From: Catenibacterium mitsuoka_A
GTDB lineage: Bacteria; Bacillota_I; Bacilli_A; Erysipelotrichales; Coprobacillaceae
Strand: one strand, 5' to 3'
Length of the DNA: 30,546 nucleotides
NCBI RefSeq assembly: GCF_964259225.1
Contig: NZ_CAXVKN010000027.1
Part shown: positions 16,185-24,850 of the stretch, in pieces
Numbering within the stretch: position 1 is the first letter of the stretch
How the letters are laid out: every line of letters starts with the position of its first letter
The notes under the pieces: model-generated
The model's input: the letters and a program-made list of their open reading frames with translations, nothing else
What the model was told of the DNA's origin: nothing
Database searches by the model: none
Made by a program: the position numbers and the translations under genes

Positions 16185-16211
16185 TATTTAACGTTAACGG
16201 AGGTATTTACA

Positions 16212-16415
16212 ATGGTAGCAGGATATATTATTACTACAATTATTGGTGCTCTTGTTGGATTCTTCTTTGCAAGATGGATGTTCAAGAGAGAATTAAAGAA
16301 AAACCCACCAATTTCAGAAAAAATGATTCGTGCTATGTTTATGGAAATGGGACGTAAACCTAGCGAAACTCAGATCAAGAGAATCATGAAAAGTGTGAAT
16401 GATCAGTATAAATAA
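16212..16415 (+). CDS. yneF: UPF0154 membrane protein YneF
   Basis: The protein has 67 residues. One N-terminal membrane helix (GYIITTIIGALVGFFFARW) is followed by a basic cytoplasmic part with the family motif NPPISEKMIRAMFMEMGRKP and an end of SETQIKRIMKSV. This is the UPF0154/YneF family, found next to tkt in many Bacillota; its function is unknown. The SD GGAGG (16199-16203) lies eight bases before ATG 16212. It is a separate unit with a strong promoter and terminator. Confidence 0.94.
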   Translation: MVAGYIITTIIGALVGFFFARWMFKRELKKNPPISEKMIRAMFMEMGRKPSETQIKRIMKSVNDQYK

Positions 16416-16435
16416 GGGATAATACCCTTATTTTT
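16410..16435 (+). terminator. Terminator overlapping the yneF stop
   Basis: AAATAAGGG/CCCTTATTT with a six-base loop and T-rich end (16431-16435). The stop codon TAA (16413-16415) is in the left arm. Confidence 0.88.
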
Positions 16436-16442
16436 ATTTAAT

Positions 16443-17075
16443 ATGAAAATTACAATTACGAGACATTCTAAAACGCTTTGGAATAAAGAAAAAAGACTTC
16501 AAGGATGTAAAGATTCTCCTTTAAGTCCTGAAGGCATGGACAATATTCTTGCATTAAAAGAACATATCAAGAATAACCATTATGATGCTATTTATTCTAG
16601 TCCTATTAAGCGTGCCTATGATACTGCAAAACTCTTGTTTGATGAGCAGCCCATCATTACTGATGAACGCATTAGAGAAATGAACTTTGGAATATTAGAA
16701 GGACAGAAAATTAATGACATTCCAGAGGAATATAAGAAAACTTATCATGATTTATGGTGTCATCCTGAAATATCCAATGGTATTCCAGAAGGGGAAACCT
16801 ATGATGAAATTGAAGAAAGAGTTAAAGACTTCTTAAATGATCTTGTAAAGAAGCCTTATGACAACGTATTTATTGTCACTCATGGATTCTGTTTTACTAT
16901 TATTATGGCCACTATCATGAACCTTGAAAGAATTGACTATATTAAAGTCAATAGTCCTGTTGTGGATGGCTGTTCTGAAACAATTGTGGATTATAGTAAT
17001 GGCGAGTTTAGTGTCGAAGTTTATGGAAATAATGATTTCCTTCCACACCAGTCAAATGAATCATTTTCTAAATAA
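16443..17075 (+). CDS. Histidine phosphatase family protein (phosphoglycerate mutase-like)
   Basis: The protein has 210 residues. The phosphoacceptor motif is TRHSKTLWN near the N-terminus (usual form RHGETxWN), with the catalytic His kept. R of SSPIKRAYDTA, the acid region ERIREMNFGILEG and the second His in VTHGFCFTI are all present, so it should be active on a phosphate ester. RHS-K in place of RHG-E suggests a substrate other than 3-phosphoglycerate; such proteins are often broad or unassigned phosphatases. Oddly, ATG 16443 has no Shine-Dalgarno: the start lies seven bases after the T run of the yneF terminator. Translation may be leaderless from a cryptic start or depend on readthrough. 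It ends in a bidirectional terminator shared with plsY. Confidence 0.88.
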   Translation: MKITITRHSKTLWNKEKRLQGCKDSPLSPEGMDNILALKEHIKNNHYDAIYSSPIKRAYDTAKLLFDEQPIITDERIREMNFGILEGQKINDIPEEYKKTYHDLWCHPEISNGIPEGETYDEIEERVKDFLNDLVKKPYDNVFIVTHGFCFTIIMATIMNLERIDYIKVNSPVVDGCSETIVDYSNGEFSVEVYGNNDFLPHQSNESFSK

Positions 17076-17110
17076 ATAAAGTCAAATGGCTAAAACCATT
17101 TGACTTTATT
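17075..17110. terminator. Bidirectional terminator between the phosphatase gene and plsY
   Basis: AATAAAGTCAAATGG and its exact complement (17096-17110) form a 15-base perfect stem around a six-base loop. The outer A/T-rich parts serve as T runs in both directions. It contains or touches the stops of both convergent genes. Confidence 0.9.
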
Positions 17111-17698
17111 TTCTGTTCCTTCTTTTATTCTTATAATATTTGCACGATGTCTATAGACAATAAGTGCAACAACACATATATTAGTAATGATTCCAGTTGT
17201 AGAATATCCAATAAATGGTGATGCAATAAGTACAGCTGTTGCACCAAGGATACTAGATAAAGATACATACTTAGTTGTCTTTAATGTAATAAAGAATACC
17301 GCAACTGCGATAATAAAACCATATATATTAGTCATTAATGTATAGGCGATTGCACTTGATACAGCCTTACCACCCTGAAAATTCGCAAAGATAGGATAAC
17401 AATGACCAATCATACAGAATAGTGCACATGGATAAATGATATTAGCTGAAATACCAGATACTTTCGCAATCCATCCTGTTAGTAGGATGGTAATGATACA
17501 TTTTGTTGCATCAAGTAAAATAACTGTCATTCCGGCTTTTTTACCTAGTACTCTTCCTGCATTGGTACCACCTAGATTATGTGATCCATATTGACGAACA
17601 TCAGTATTATAAAACACTTTACCAATGACTAATGCAAAAGGTATTGAACCATATAGATAACTTATTAATAAACAGATGATTATAATTAAATATTTCAT
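17090..17698 (-). CDS. plsY: Glycerol-3-phosphate acyltransferase PlsY
   Basis: The protein has 202 residues with five or so membrane helices. It transfers acyl groups from acyl-phosphate to glycerol-3-phosphate, the first step of phospholipid synthesis, together with PlsX. Family motifs: SYLYGSIPFALVIGK, the catalytic GSHNLGGTNAGRVLG, the middle motif GHCYPIFANFQGGKAVSSA, and the end YRHRANIIRIKEGTE. ATG 17698 has GAGGTGAG three bases upstream. It is divergent from parE, as in Bacillus (yneS). Confidence 0.96.
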   Translation of the reverse strand: MKYLIIIICLLISYLYGSIPFALVIGKVFYNTDVRQYGSHNLGGTNAGRVLGKKAGMTVILLDATKCIITILLTGWIAKVSGISANIIYPCALFCMIGHCYPIFANFQGGKAVSSAIAYTLMTNIYGFIIAVAVFFITLKTTKYVSLSSILGATAVLIASPFIGYSTTGIITNICVVALIVYRHRANIIRIKEGTENKVKWF

Positions 17699-17719
17699 CG
17701 ACTCACCTCACAAAAATTC

Positions 17720-17747
17720 ATTATACATAAATACTACAAAAAATCAA
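17720..17747 (-). promoter_or_regulatory. Promoter for plsY
   Basis: On the minus strand: TTGATT (17747-17742), a 16-base spacer and TATAAT (17725-17720). Confidence 0.7.
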
Positions 17748-17764
17748 ACTTTCCTAAAAAAACC

Positions 17765-17779
17765 TTTTTGTGTTATACT
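17765..17779 (+). promoter_or_regulatory. -10 region for parE
   Basis: TTTTTGTGTTATACT contains a TGTG extension and TATACT (17774-17779). The -35 region is poor (TTCCTA). The same 13-base core TTTTTGTGTTATA occurs in the promoter of the XRE gene at 28957. Confidence 0.55.
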
Positions 17780-17802
17780 AGTCAAGTTGAGGAGGTATGC
17801 TC

Positions 17803-19734
17803 ATGTCAAATACACATTATGATGAATCCGATATTCAAATCTTAAAGGGGCTAGAAGCCGTAAGAAAAAGACCAGGAATGTACATTGGTTCAACTGATTC
17901 TCGTGGTTTACACCACCTTGTATGGGAAATTGTTGATAACTCTATTGATGAAGCCATTGCTGGTTATGGTAAGAAGATCACAGTTACATTACATAAAGAC
18001 AATAGCGTAACGGTCGAAGATGAAGGCCGTGGTATGCCAACAGGTATTAATAAAGAAACAGGAAAGCCAACTACAGAAGTTATTCTTACTGTATTACATG
18101 CAGGTGGTAAATTTTCTGAAGATGGTGGTTATAAAACTTCAGGAGGCTTACATGGTGTAGGGTCTTCTGTCGTCAATGCGTTAAGTGAATTTTTAGAGGT
18201 GACTGTCCATCGTGATGGTGTGATTCACACACAGCGCTTTGAAAATGGTGCTACAAAAATTGGAAAGTTAAAAAAAGTAGGAAAAACTAATAAGACAGGT
18301 ACTATTATTCATTTTAAGCCTGATGCGTCTATTTTCTCTACCACAACATTTAGTTTCCAGACAATTAGTGAAAGACTCCGTGAAGATGCATTCTTATTAA
18401 AGGGAATGACAATAGAACTTATTGATGAACGTACTGATAAAGATGAAACATATCAGTATGAAAAAGGCTTAGAAGAATTTATAGACTGGATCAATAATGA
18501 TAAAGAAGCTGTTTCACCTATTATCTCTTTTGATGATACTAATAACGAAATAGAAGTAGAAATTGCGATGCAGTTTACACAAAGCTATCAGGAAAATATT
18601 ATTTCGTTTGTTAACTTAGTACGTACTGGAGATGGAGGTACACATGAAGTAGGATTCCGTTCTGGTTTAACTAAAGTATTTAATGAATATGCAAGAAAAT
18701 ATGCTTTATTAAAAACAAAAGATAAGAATCTTGAAGGTAGTGATGTACGTGAAGGATTGAATGCTATTATTTCTGTTAAGATTCCAGAAAAGTATCTTCA
18801 GTTTGAAGGACAGACTAAATCTAAGCTTGGTTCTCCTATTGCCCGTAATATTCTAGAAAATGTGACTTTTGAACGTATTACTTATTTCTTAGAAGAAAAT
18901 AAAGATATTGCAGAGAAACTGATTGAAAAGATGATCAAGGCAGCTAATGCAAGACAGGCAGCACGTAAAGCTAAGGAGCAGGCAAGAAAAGGTAAGAATA
19001 ACCGTGAAGCAAAATTCTTAAGTGGTAAGTTAGCACCTGCACAATCCAAAAATAAGCGTAAGAATGAATTATATCTTGTCGAAGGTGATTCTGCCGGAGG
19101 TAGTGCAAAACAGGGGAGAGACCGTAAATTCCAGGCTATTCTTCCACTTCGTGGTAAGGTTATTAATACAGAAAAAGCAACACAGGCAGATATCCTAAAG
19201 AATGAAGAAATCAGTACAATGATTAATACAATTAATGCAGGTGTAGGTGCTGATTTTAATGTGGATGATAGTGCTTATGATAAAATCATTATCATGACCG
19301 ATGCCGATACTGATGGGGCACATATCCAGATCTTATTGCTTACATTCTTCTATCGTTATATGCGTGGTTTAATTAAAGCAGGTAAGGTTTATATTGCCAT
19401 GCCACCTCTTTATAAGGTTTCTAAGAAGTCTGGTAAGAAAGATAATGTTATTTATTGCTGGGATGAAAAAGATTTAGAAGCCGCTCGTAAGAAAATGGGA
19501 AGAGGCTATGATGTACAGCGTTACAAAGGTCTTGGTGAAATGAATGCAGAACAGTTATGGGAAACAACTATGAACCCTGAAACTCGTACTCTTATTCAGG
19601 TGACTATCGATGATGCAGCAATTGTAGAAAGAAGTGTCTCTGTATTAATGGGTGATAAAGTACAACCTAGACGTGAATGGATTGAAAACAATGTACAGTT
19701 CTCATTAGAAGATAGCTTCTTTATGGAAGGATAG
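17803..19734 (+). CDS. parE: DNA topoisomerase IV subunit B
   Basis: The protein has 643 residues and is a GHKL-ATPase plus TOPRIM type IIA subunit. The ATPase part opens YDESDIQILKGLEAVRKRPGMYIG with VDNSIDEA and the ATP lid GGLHGVGSSVVNALS. TOPRIM has EGDSAGGSAKQ (Glu427) and DADTDGAHI (Asp500, 502, 504). The position next to plsY and directly before parC identifies it as ParE rather than GyrB. With ParC it decatenates sister chromosomes and relaxes supercoils. The start is ATG 17803, seven bases after GAGGAGG; ATG 17797 touches the SD. Ten bases separate it from parC. Confidence 0.95.
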   Translation: MSNTHYDESDIQILKGLEAVRKRPGMYIGSTDSRGLHHLVWEIVDNSIDEAIAGYGKKITVTLHKDNSVTVEDEGRGMPTGINKETGKPTTEVILTVLHAGGKFSEDGGYKTSGGLHGVGSSVVNALSEFLEVTVHRDGVIHTQRFENGATKIGKLKKVGKTNKTGTIIHFKPDASIFSTTTFSFQTISERLREDAFLLKGMTIELIDERTDKDETYQYEKGLEEFIDWINNDKEAVSPIISFDDTNNEIEVEIAMQFTQSYQENIISFVNLVRTGDGGTHEVGFRSGLTKVFNEYARKYALLKTKDKNLEGSDVREGLNAIISVKIPEKYLQFEGQTKSKLGSPIARNILENVTFERITYFLEENKDIAEKLIEKMIKAANARQAARKAKEQARKGKNNREAKFLSGKLAPAQSKNKRKNELYLVEGDSAGGSAKQGRDRKFQAILPLRGKVINTEKATQADILKNEEISTMINTINAGVGADFNVDDSAYDKIIIMTDADTDGAHIQILLLTFFYRYMRGLIKAGKVYIAMPPLYKVSKKSGKKDNVIYCWDEKDLEAARKKMGRGYDVQRYKGLGEMNAEQLWETTMNPETRTLIQVTIDDAAIVERSVSVLMGDKVQPRREWIENNVQFSLEDSFFMEG

Positions 19735-19744
19735 GTGATCAAAC

Positions 19745-22294
19745 ATGACAGAAAAAAATATTATTATGTCCTTAGAGGATATCATGGGTGACCGCTTTGG
19801 ACGTTATTCTAAATATATTATCCAGGATCGTGCATTACCTGATGTAAGAGATGGATTAAAACCAGTACAAAGAAGAATTTTATATGCTATGTGGAAGGAA
19901 GGAAATCTTCCTACTAAACCATATCGTAAGTCTGCTAAGACTGTTGGTACAGTTATTGGTAATTATCATCCTCATGGTGATTCTTCTGTTTATGAAGCGA
20001 TGGTCCGTTTATCACAGGACTGGAAGATGCGTATGCCTTTAGTAGATATGCAGGGGAATAACGGGTCTATTGATAATGACCCGGCTGCTGCCATGCGTTA
20101 TACTGAAGCACGATTAGCACCAATTGCGTTAGATTTAATTAAAGATATAGATAAAGAAACAGTGCCGATGGCACTTAACTTCGATGATACAGAATATGAA
20201 CCAACTGTATTCCCAGCTAAGTATCCTAACCTATTAGTCAATGGGGCCACAGGTATTTCAGCTGGTTATGCCACTGATATTCCTCCTCATAACTTAGAGG
20301 AAGTCATTGATGCTGCTATTTACCGTATTAAGCATCCTCATTGTTCATTTAATGAACTTCATCAATTTATTAAAGGGCCTGATTTCCCAACAGGTGCTAT
20401 AGTTGAAGGGGCAAGTGATATTGCGACAGCCTTAAGAACTGGTCGTGGTAAGGTTGTTGTTCGTTCACGTTATAAGATTGTTGAACAGAAAAATATCAAT
20501 CAGATTCTTATTACAGAAATTCCTTATGAAGTCAATAAAGCTGAACTTGTAAGAAAGATGGCTGAAATTCAGTTTAATCGTGATATTGATGGAATCGTTG
20601 AAGTCAGAGATGAATCTGACCGTAATGGATTATGTATTGCGGTAGATTTAAAGAAAGATGTTGATGCAAGAAATACATTAAACTACTTCTTTAAAAATAC
20701 AGATTTGCAGAAGAACTATAACTATAATATGACTGCAATCAAAGATAAGCGTCCAGTACTTATGGGTATTGAAGATATTCTTGATGGATATATCAAGCAT
20801 GAATGTGAAGTCGTTACTAAGCGTTCTATTTTTGATCTTAATAAAGCACAGGAACGTGAGCATATTGTAGAAGGGCTTATTAAAGCTATTTCTATTCTGG
20901 ATGAAGTTGTAAAAACAATTCGCGCATCTAAAGATAAATCAGATGCAAAAGTGAATTTAATGAATGCGTTTGGCTTTACTGAAAGACAGGCAGAAGCCAT
21001 TGTAACTTTACAGCTTTATCGTTTGACAAATACTGATATTGTATCCTTAGAAAATGAACAGAAAGAATTACAAGCTCTTATTGAAAGCTTAAATGCGATT
21101 TTAAATAGTGAAAAAGTATTAAGAAAAGTAATTATAAATGAGTTAAATGAAATTAAGAAGAAGTATCCAACACCTCGTCTCACTGAAATCAAAGATGAAA
21201 TCATGGATACATCTGTCAATCAGCAGGCAATGATTATTTCTGAAGATGTGTATGTTTCTATTACACGTGACGGGTATTTCAAAAAGATTTCTACACGTTC
21301 TTATAAGGCATCTGATGAAAATACATTTGGTAAGAAAGATACGGATATGCTTGTTGACCTATTTGAAGCCAATACACTTGATGTTATTCTTTCATTTACT
21401 AACAAGGGTAACTATTGTTTTGTCCCTGTTTATAAGTTAGAAGACTTCAAGTGGAAGGATTTAGGCAAACATCTAAGTTATTTAATTAAATTAGGTAATG
21501 ATGAGAAGATTATTGGTAATATTCTTGTAAAATCATTCGATTTAGACCAATATGTCGTCTTATCAAGTAAGAATGGACAAATTAAACGTGTAAGTATTAA
21601 AGACTTTAATGTCAGTCGTTTCTCTAAGCCATTAAAGTGTATGAACTTGAAAGACAATGATGAATTAGTGAGTGTTGATATCAGTGATGGAACAAAGGGT
21701 ATTATTACTGTCACTAAAGCAGGATATGGTACTTTATATAGTGAAGATGAAATATCTGTATTAGGTGTAAAAGCAGGTGGTGTAAAGGGGATTAATATGC
21801 GTGATGATGAAGTGGCCTTTATGTGTGTCTTTGATCCTTCAGTTGTCTCTTCTTTATTACTTATTTTAAACCCTGCACATTTCAAACGTATACATATCAG
21901 TGATATTCCAGCATGTCATCGTGCAACAAAAGGAACATTACTATTTAAGTCATTAAAAACTAAACCAACTAAAATCTTTACTGGATTCATCTCTAATCCA
22001 CAGGATGAATTTGTAGTTAAGAGTGGTACAGAAACAATGAAGATTGTGTCTAAAGATATTAGTTTTGGTGCACTTAGCACAAAGGCTAACACTTTAAAAC
22101 AATGTCCATTTGACTTTATTGATGATGTACATCTCACTCGTTCTATGATTATTGAAGAGCATTTACAAAAGAAAGTAGAAGAAAATAAAGTAGATCTTAC
22201 AATTAAAGATCCAAATCTCTTTGATGAAATGGAAGGGGACCCTGATACTGAGTTCGAATTCATTTCAATGGATGATTATCTTGATGAAAAGTAG
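19745..22294 (+). CDS. parC: DNA topoisomerase IV subunit A
   Basis: The protein has 849 residues. The breakage-reunion domain opens RYSKYIIQDRALPDVRDGLK, with catalytic Tyr119 in AAMRYTEARL. The quinolone-resistance region reads HPHGDSSVYEAMVR, with Ser80 and Glu84, the wild-type residues of Gram-positive ParC/GrlA. A long coiled-coil and a C-terminal beta-pinwheel follow, ending in an acidic tail (EMEGDPDTEFEF). No GyrA-box (QRRGGKG) is seen, fitting ParC. The SD AGGTGATC precedes ATG 19745; it is co-transcribed with parE. No clear terminator follows. Confidence 0.95.
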   Translation: MTEKNIIMSLEDIMGDRFGRYSKYIIQDRALPDVRDGLKPVQRRILYAMWKEGNLPTKPYRKSAKTVGTVIGNYHPHGDSSVYEAMVRLSQDWKMRMPLVDMQGNNGSIDNDPAAAMRYTEARLAPIALDLIKDIDKETVPMALNFDDTEYEPTVFPAKYPNLLVNGATGISAGYATDIPPHNLEEVIDAAIYRIKHPHCSFNELHQFIKGPDFPTGAIVEGASDIATALRTGRGKVVVRSRYKIVEQKNINQILITEIPYEVNKAELVRKMAEIQFNRDIDGIVEVRDESDRNGLCIAVDLKKDVDARNTLNYFFKNTDLQKNYNYNMTAIKDKRPVLMGIEDILDGYIKHECEVVTKRSIFDLNKAQEREHIVEGLIKAISILDEVVKTIRASKDKSDAKVNLMNAFGFTERQAEAIVTLQLYRLTNTDIVSLENEQKELQALIESLNAILNSEKVLRKVIINELNEIKKKYPTPRLTEIKDEIMDTSVNQQAMIISEDVYVSITRDGYFKKISTRSYKASDENTFGKKDTDMLVDLFEANTLDVILSFTNKGNYCFVPVYKLEDFKWKDLGKHLSYLIKLGNDEKIIGNILVKSFDLDQYVVLSSKNGQIKRVSIKDFNVSRFSKPLKCMNLKDNDELVSVDISDGTKGIITVTKAGYGTLYSEDEISVLGVKAGGVKGINMRDDEVAFMCVFDPSVVSSLLLILNPAHFKRIHISDIPACHRATKGTLLFKSLKTKPTKIFTGFISNPQDEFVVKSGTETMKIVSKDISFGALSTKANTLKQCPFDFIDDVHLTRSMIIEEHLQKKVEENKVDLTIKDPNLFDEMEGDPDTEFEFISMDDYLDEK

Positions 22295-22365
22295 GAAATA
22301 TCCTTGCTAGCTCTATGTAATTGAATAAAAATAGTGTAAAATGACCTAAGAAAAGGAAGGTATAT

Positions 22366-23454
22366 ATGACAGAAATAAGATGTTATGGATGTGGCGCCAT
22401 CATTCAATGCGCTGATACAAAAAAGCCTGGCTATGTGCCAGAATCTGCTTTAAGCAAGGAAAAGATTCTTTGTCAGAGATGTTATAAATTAATGCATTAT
22501 CATCAGAAGATGGAATCTCATTTAACTAAAGATGATTTCTTACATGTTTTACAGACTGTAGGAGAAAAAGATTGTTTAGTTGTTTATATCGTTGACTTAT
22601 TTGACTTTAATGGTTCTCTTGTGCCTGGTCTTATGCGTCATATTGGATATAATGATGTACTTGTACTTGCGAATAAGAGAGATATCTTACCTAAGTCTTT
22701 AAAGGAACATAGACTTAATACATGGGTAAGAAGACAGTTCAAGGAATATGGTATCAAGCCTCTTGATGTAGTTATTACAAGTGGTAAGAAAAATATGAAC
22801 TTTGATGAAATCTTTGATAAGATTGATGAATACCGTCATGGCCGTGATGTATATGTTGTAGGTATTACTAATGTTGGTAAGTCTACATTTATCAACCGTA
22901 TGTTGAAGAACTATTCAGATGCATCTAATCTTATTACTACAAGTGAATTCCCTGGTACCACTCTTGATTTAATCAAGATTCCTCTTGATGATCATTCATC
23001 TTTATATGATACTCCAGGTATCATGAATGAACATCAGTACACATCTGTTGTAGATGAAAAGGATTTGGCTTATATTATGCCTCAGGGTGAAGTAAAGCCT
23101 ATGATATACCAGTTGAATGATGATCAGTCAATCTTCTTTAGCGGTCTTGCAAGAATTGATTATACAAAGGGAGATAAAGGAAACTTCATCTGCTACTTTT
23201 CTAGAAATATGCAGATTCATCGTACAAAGACTGAAAAAGCAGATGAATTATTTAATAGACATAAACAGTTACAGGTTTATGGACCCGCTTCATCAATGAA
23301 AGAAATGAAGGCTTATGAATTTACTTTACCAGAAGAAAAACGTGATATTGTGATCTCTGGTTTAGGATTTATATGTATTCATGCACCTAAAGGCAAGATC
23401 AAGGTTTATGTACCTGAAGGTATTGATGTATTTATGAGAGAAAGTTTAATTTAG
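22366..23454 (+). CDS. yqeH: Ribosome biogenesis GTPase YqeH
   Basis: The protein has 362 residues. It has an N-terminal zinc finger (Cys6, Cys9, Cys36, Cys39), then a circularly permuted GTPase: G4 NKRD comes before G1 GITNVGKST and G3 DTPG. This order is the mark of the YqeH/YlqF class. It assists 30S subunit assembly. It is the first gene of the yqeH-yqeI-nadD-yqeK-rsfS-yqeM set. A possible -10 (TAAAAT, 22337-22342) precedes the AAAAGGAAGG SD; the -35 is unclear, and transcription may also run on from parC. Confidence 0.95.
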   Translation: MTEIRCYGCGAIIQCADTKKPGYVPESALSKEKILCQRCYKLMHYHQKMESHLTKDDFLHVLQTVGEKDCLVVYIVDLFDFNGSLVPGLMRHIGYNDVLVLANKRDILPKSLKEHRLNTWVRRQFKEYGIKPLDVVITSGKKNMNFDEIFDKIDEYRHGRDVYVVGITNVGKSTFINRMLKNYSDASNLITTSEFPGTTLDLIKIPLDDHSSLYDTPGIMNEHQYTSVVDEKDLAYIMPQGEVKPMIYQLNDDQSIFFSGLARIDYTKGDKGNFICYFSRNMQIHRTKTEKADELFNRHKQLQVYGPASSMKEMKAYEFTLPEEKRDIVISGLGFICIHAPKGKIKVYVPEGIDVFMRESLI

Positions 23455-23465
23455 AGGATATATGA

Positions 23466-23750
23466 ATGTTAAATAGTAAACAGAAAAAATTTTTAAGAAG
23501 CGAAGCACATAGCTTAAAGCCAATTTTTCAGGTTGGTAAAGATGGTGTAGGAGAAAAACAGATCAACAGCATCAATGATGCATTAAAGGCTAAAGAACTT
23601 ATTAAAGTGAAGTTATTAGATACTTGCCCTGAAACAGTGAATGAAGTAGCTTTAGAAATCTCAATGGGTACTAAAGCAGATGTTGTTCATATTATTGGAC
23701 ATACAATCGTTTTCTATAAATCAAGTGAAAAAGGAATTTATAAGATCTAA
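23466..23750 (+). CDS. yqeI: YhbY/YqeI family RNA-binding protein (CRM domain)
   Basis: The protein has 94 residues with a single CRM domain: LNSKQKKFLRSEAHSLKPIF, VGKDGV, then KVKLLDTCPE and a GHTIVFYK end. It binds pre-ribosomal RNA during large-subunit assembly. The SD AGAGGA overlaps the yqeH stop region, and its own stop overlaps the next start (TAATG), so the genes are coupled. Confidence 0.94.
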   Translation: MLNSKQKKFLRSEAHSLKPIFQVGKDGVGEKQINSINDALKAKELIKVKLLDTCPETVNEVALEISMGTKADVVHIIGHTIVFYKSSEKGIYKI

Positions 23751-24850
23751 TGAATATTGGATTACTTGGTGGTAGTTTTGATCCTATCCATAAAGGGCAT
23801 ATAGAGATTGCAAAGGAGGCTTTATCTTTGCTTTCTCTTGATTCATTTTACTTCATTCCTACTAAAAACAACCCTTGGAAGGATAAACAGAATGCCCCTG
23901 GCGATATGCGTAAAGAAATGATAGAGATTGCGATTCACCAGGAACCAAAAATGAAGGTTTGTACTATTGAGCTTGATTCTACAAGTAATGAAAAGAATTA
24001 TACAATTAATACGATTCATGCATTAAAAGAAATGTATCCTAATGATAATTTATATTATTTAATGGGTATGGATCAGGCTATGGCGTTTGAAAAATGGAAA
24101 CAAGCTGAAGAAATATCAGAATTAGTCCAGCTTGTAGCCTTTAATAGAGGTAGTTATCCTACAACTCATCCTAATCTAGAAACATATCATTTTATTAAGA
24201 TGGATAATGTAGAAATTACTGCCTCTAGCACAGAAATCAAAGAAGGGGCATTAGATATGCTCGATAAAGATGTACTTAGATATATCTCTCAAAATGGTCT
24301 TTATCTTGAAACTATGATTAAAAATAGAATGAAAGAAAAACGCTATAAGCATACTTTAAGCGTTGCTTCTCTCACAAGAGATTTCTGTAAAAGCAATGGC
24401 ATTGATCCTCTCAAAGGCTATATTGCTGGTATGATGCATGATGTTGCAAAAGAAATGCCTCATGATCAGGCTAAAAAACTGATGAAGAAGTATTATGCTT
24501 CTCATTTAGATCAGCCTGAACCTATCTGGCATCAATGGCTCTCACGTTATGTATGTGAGAATGAATTTCTTATCAGTGATGAAGAAATCTTAAAAGCCAT
24601 TGAAGATCATACAACAGCTTCTACATCTATGAGTCTTCTTGGTATGTGTTTATATTGTGCTGATAAATTAGACCCTTTAAGAGGTTATGATTCATCAGAA
24701 CAGATTACTTTATGTAAACATGATATTGAAGCAGGATTTAGAAACTGTCTGACTGATTTTTATGAATTTTCCACAAAGAAGCATCGTCCAATCGACCCAT
24801 GTTTCTTTGAAGTTTATGATAAATATGTAAAAGGAGTTAATAATGACTAA
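23750..24850 (+). CDS. nadD: Fused nicotinate-nucleotide adenylyltransferase / YqeK-type HD hydrolase
   Basis: The protein has 366 residues, about the sum of NadD and YqeK. Part 1 (about 1-190) is NadD: nucleotidyltransferase motif GGSFDPIHKGH and the C-terminal ITASSTEIKEG (family SSTxIR). It makes nicotinate adenine dinucleotide from NaMN and ATP. Part 2 (about 195-366) is an HD-domain protein of the YqeK family: His201, His230-Asp231 in MMHDVAKEM, His287 in EDHTTAS, and YCADKLDPLRGYD. YqeK members hydrolyse diadenosine tetraphosphate symmetrically. In Bacillus these are two adjacent genes; here there is one frame with no internal SD at the junction. Similar fusions are known in some Mollicutes relatives. 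It starts at ATG within the yqeI stop; no close SD, so reinitiation is likely. Confidence 0.93.
   Translation: MNIGLLGGSFDPIHKGHIEIAKEALSLLSLDSFYFIPTKNNPWKDKQNAPGDMRKEMIEIAIHQEPKMKVCTIELDSTSNEKNYTINTIHALKEMYPNDNLYYLMGMDQAMAFEKWKQAEEISELVQLVAFNRGSYPTTHPNLETYHFIKMDNVEITASSTEIKEGALDMLDKDVLRYISQNGLYLETMIKNRMKEKRYKHTLSVASLTRDFCKSNGIDPLKGYIAGMMHDVAKEMPHDQAKKLMKKYYASHLDQPEPIWHQWLSRYVCENEFLISDEEILKAIEDHTTASTSMSLLGMCLYCADKLDPLRGYDSSEQITLCKHDIEAGFRNCLTDFYEFSTKKHRPIDPCFFEVYDKYVKGVNND

Noticed and set aside
20678..22263. Long minus-strand open frames opposite parC
   Set aside because: They lack SD sequences and have compositions expected from the complement of a coding strand; parC is intact.
17803..22294. 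DNA gyrase (GyrB/GyrA)
   Set aside because: No GyrA-box was seen, and the plsY neighbour and parE-then-parC order match topoisomerase IV.
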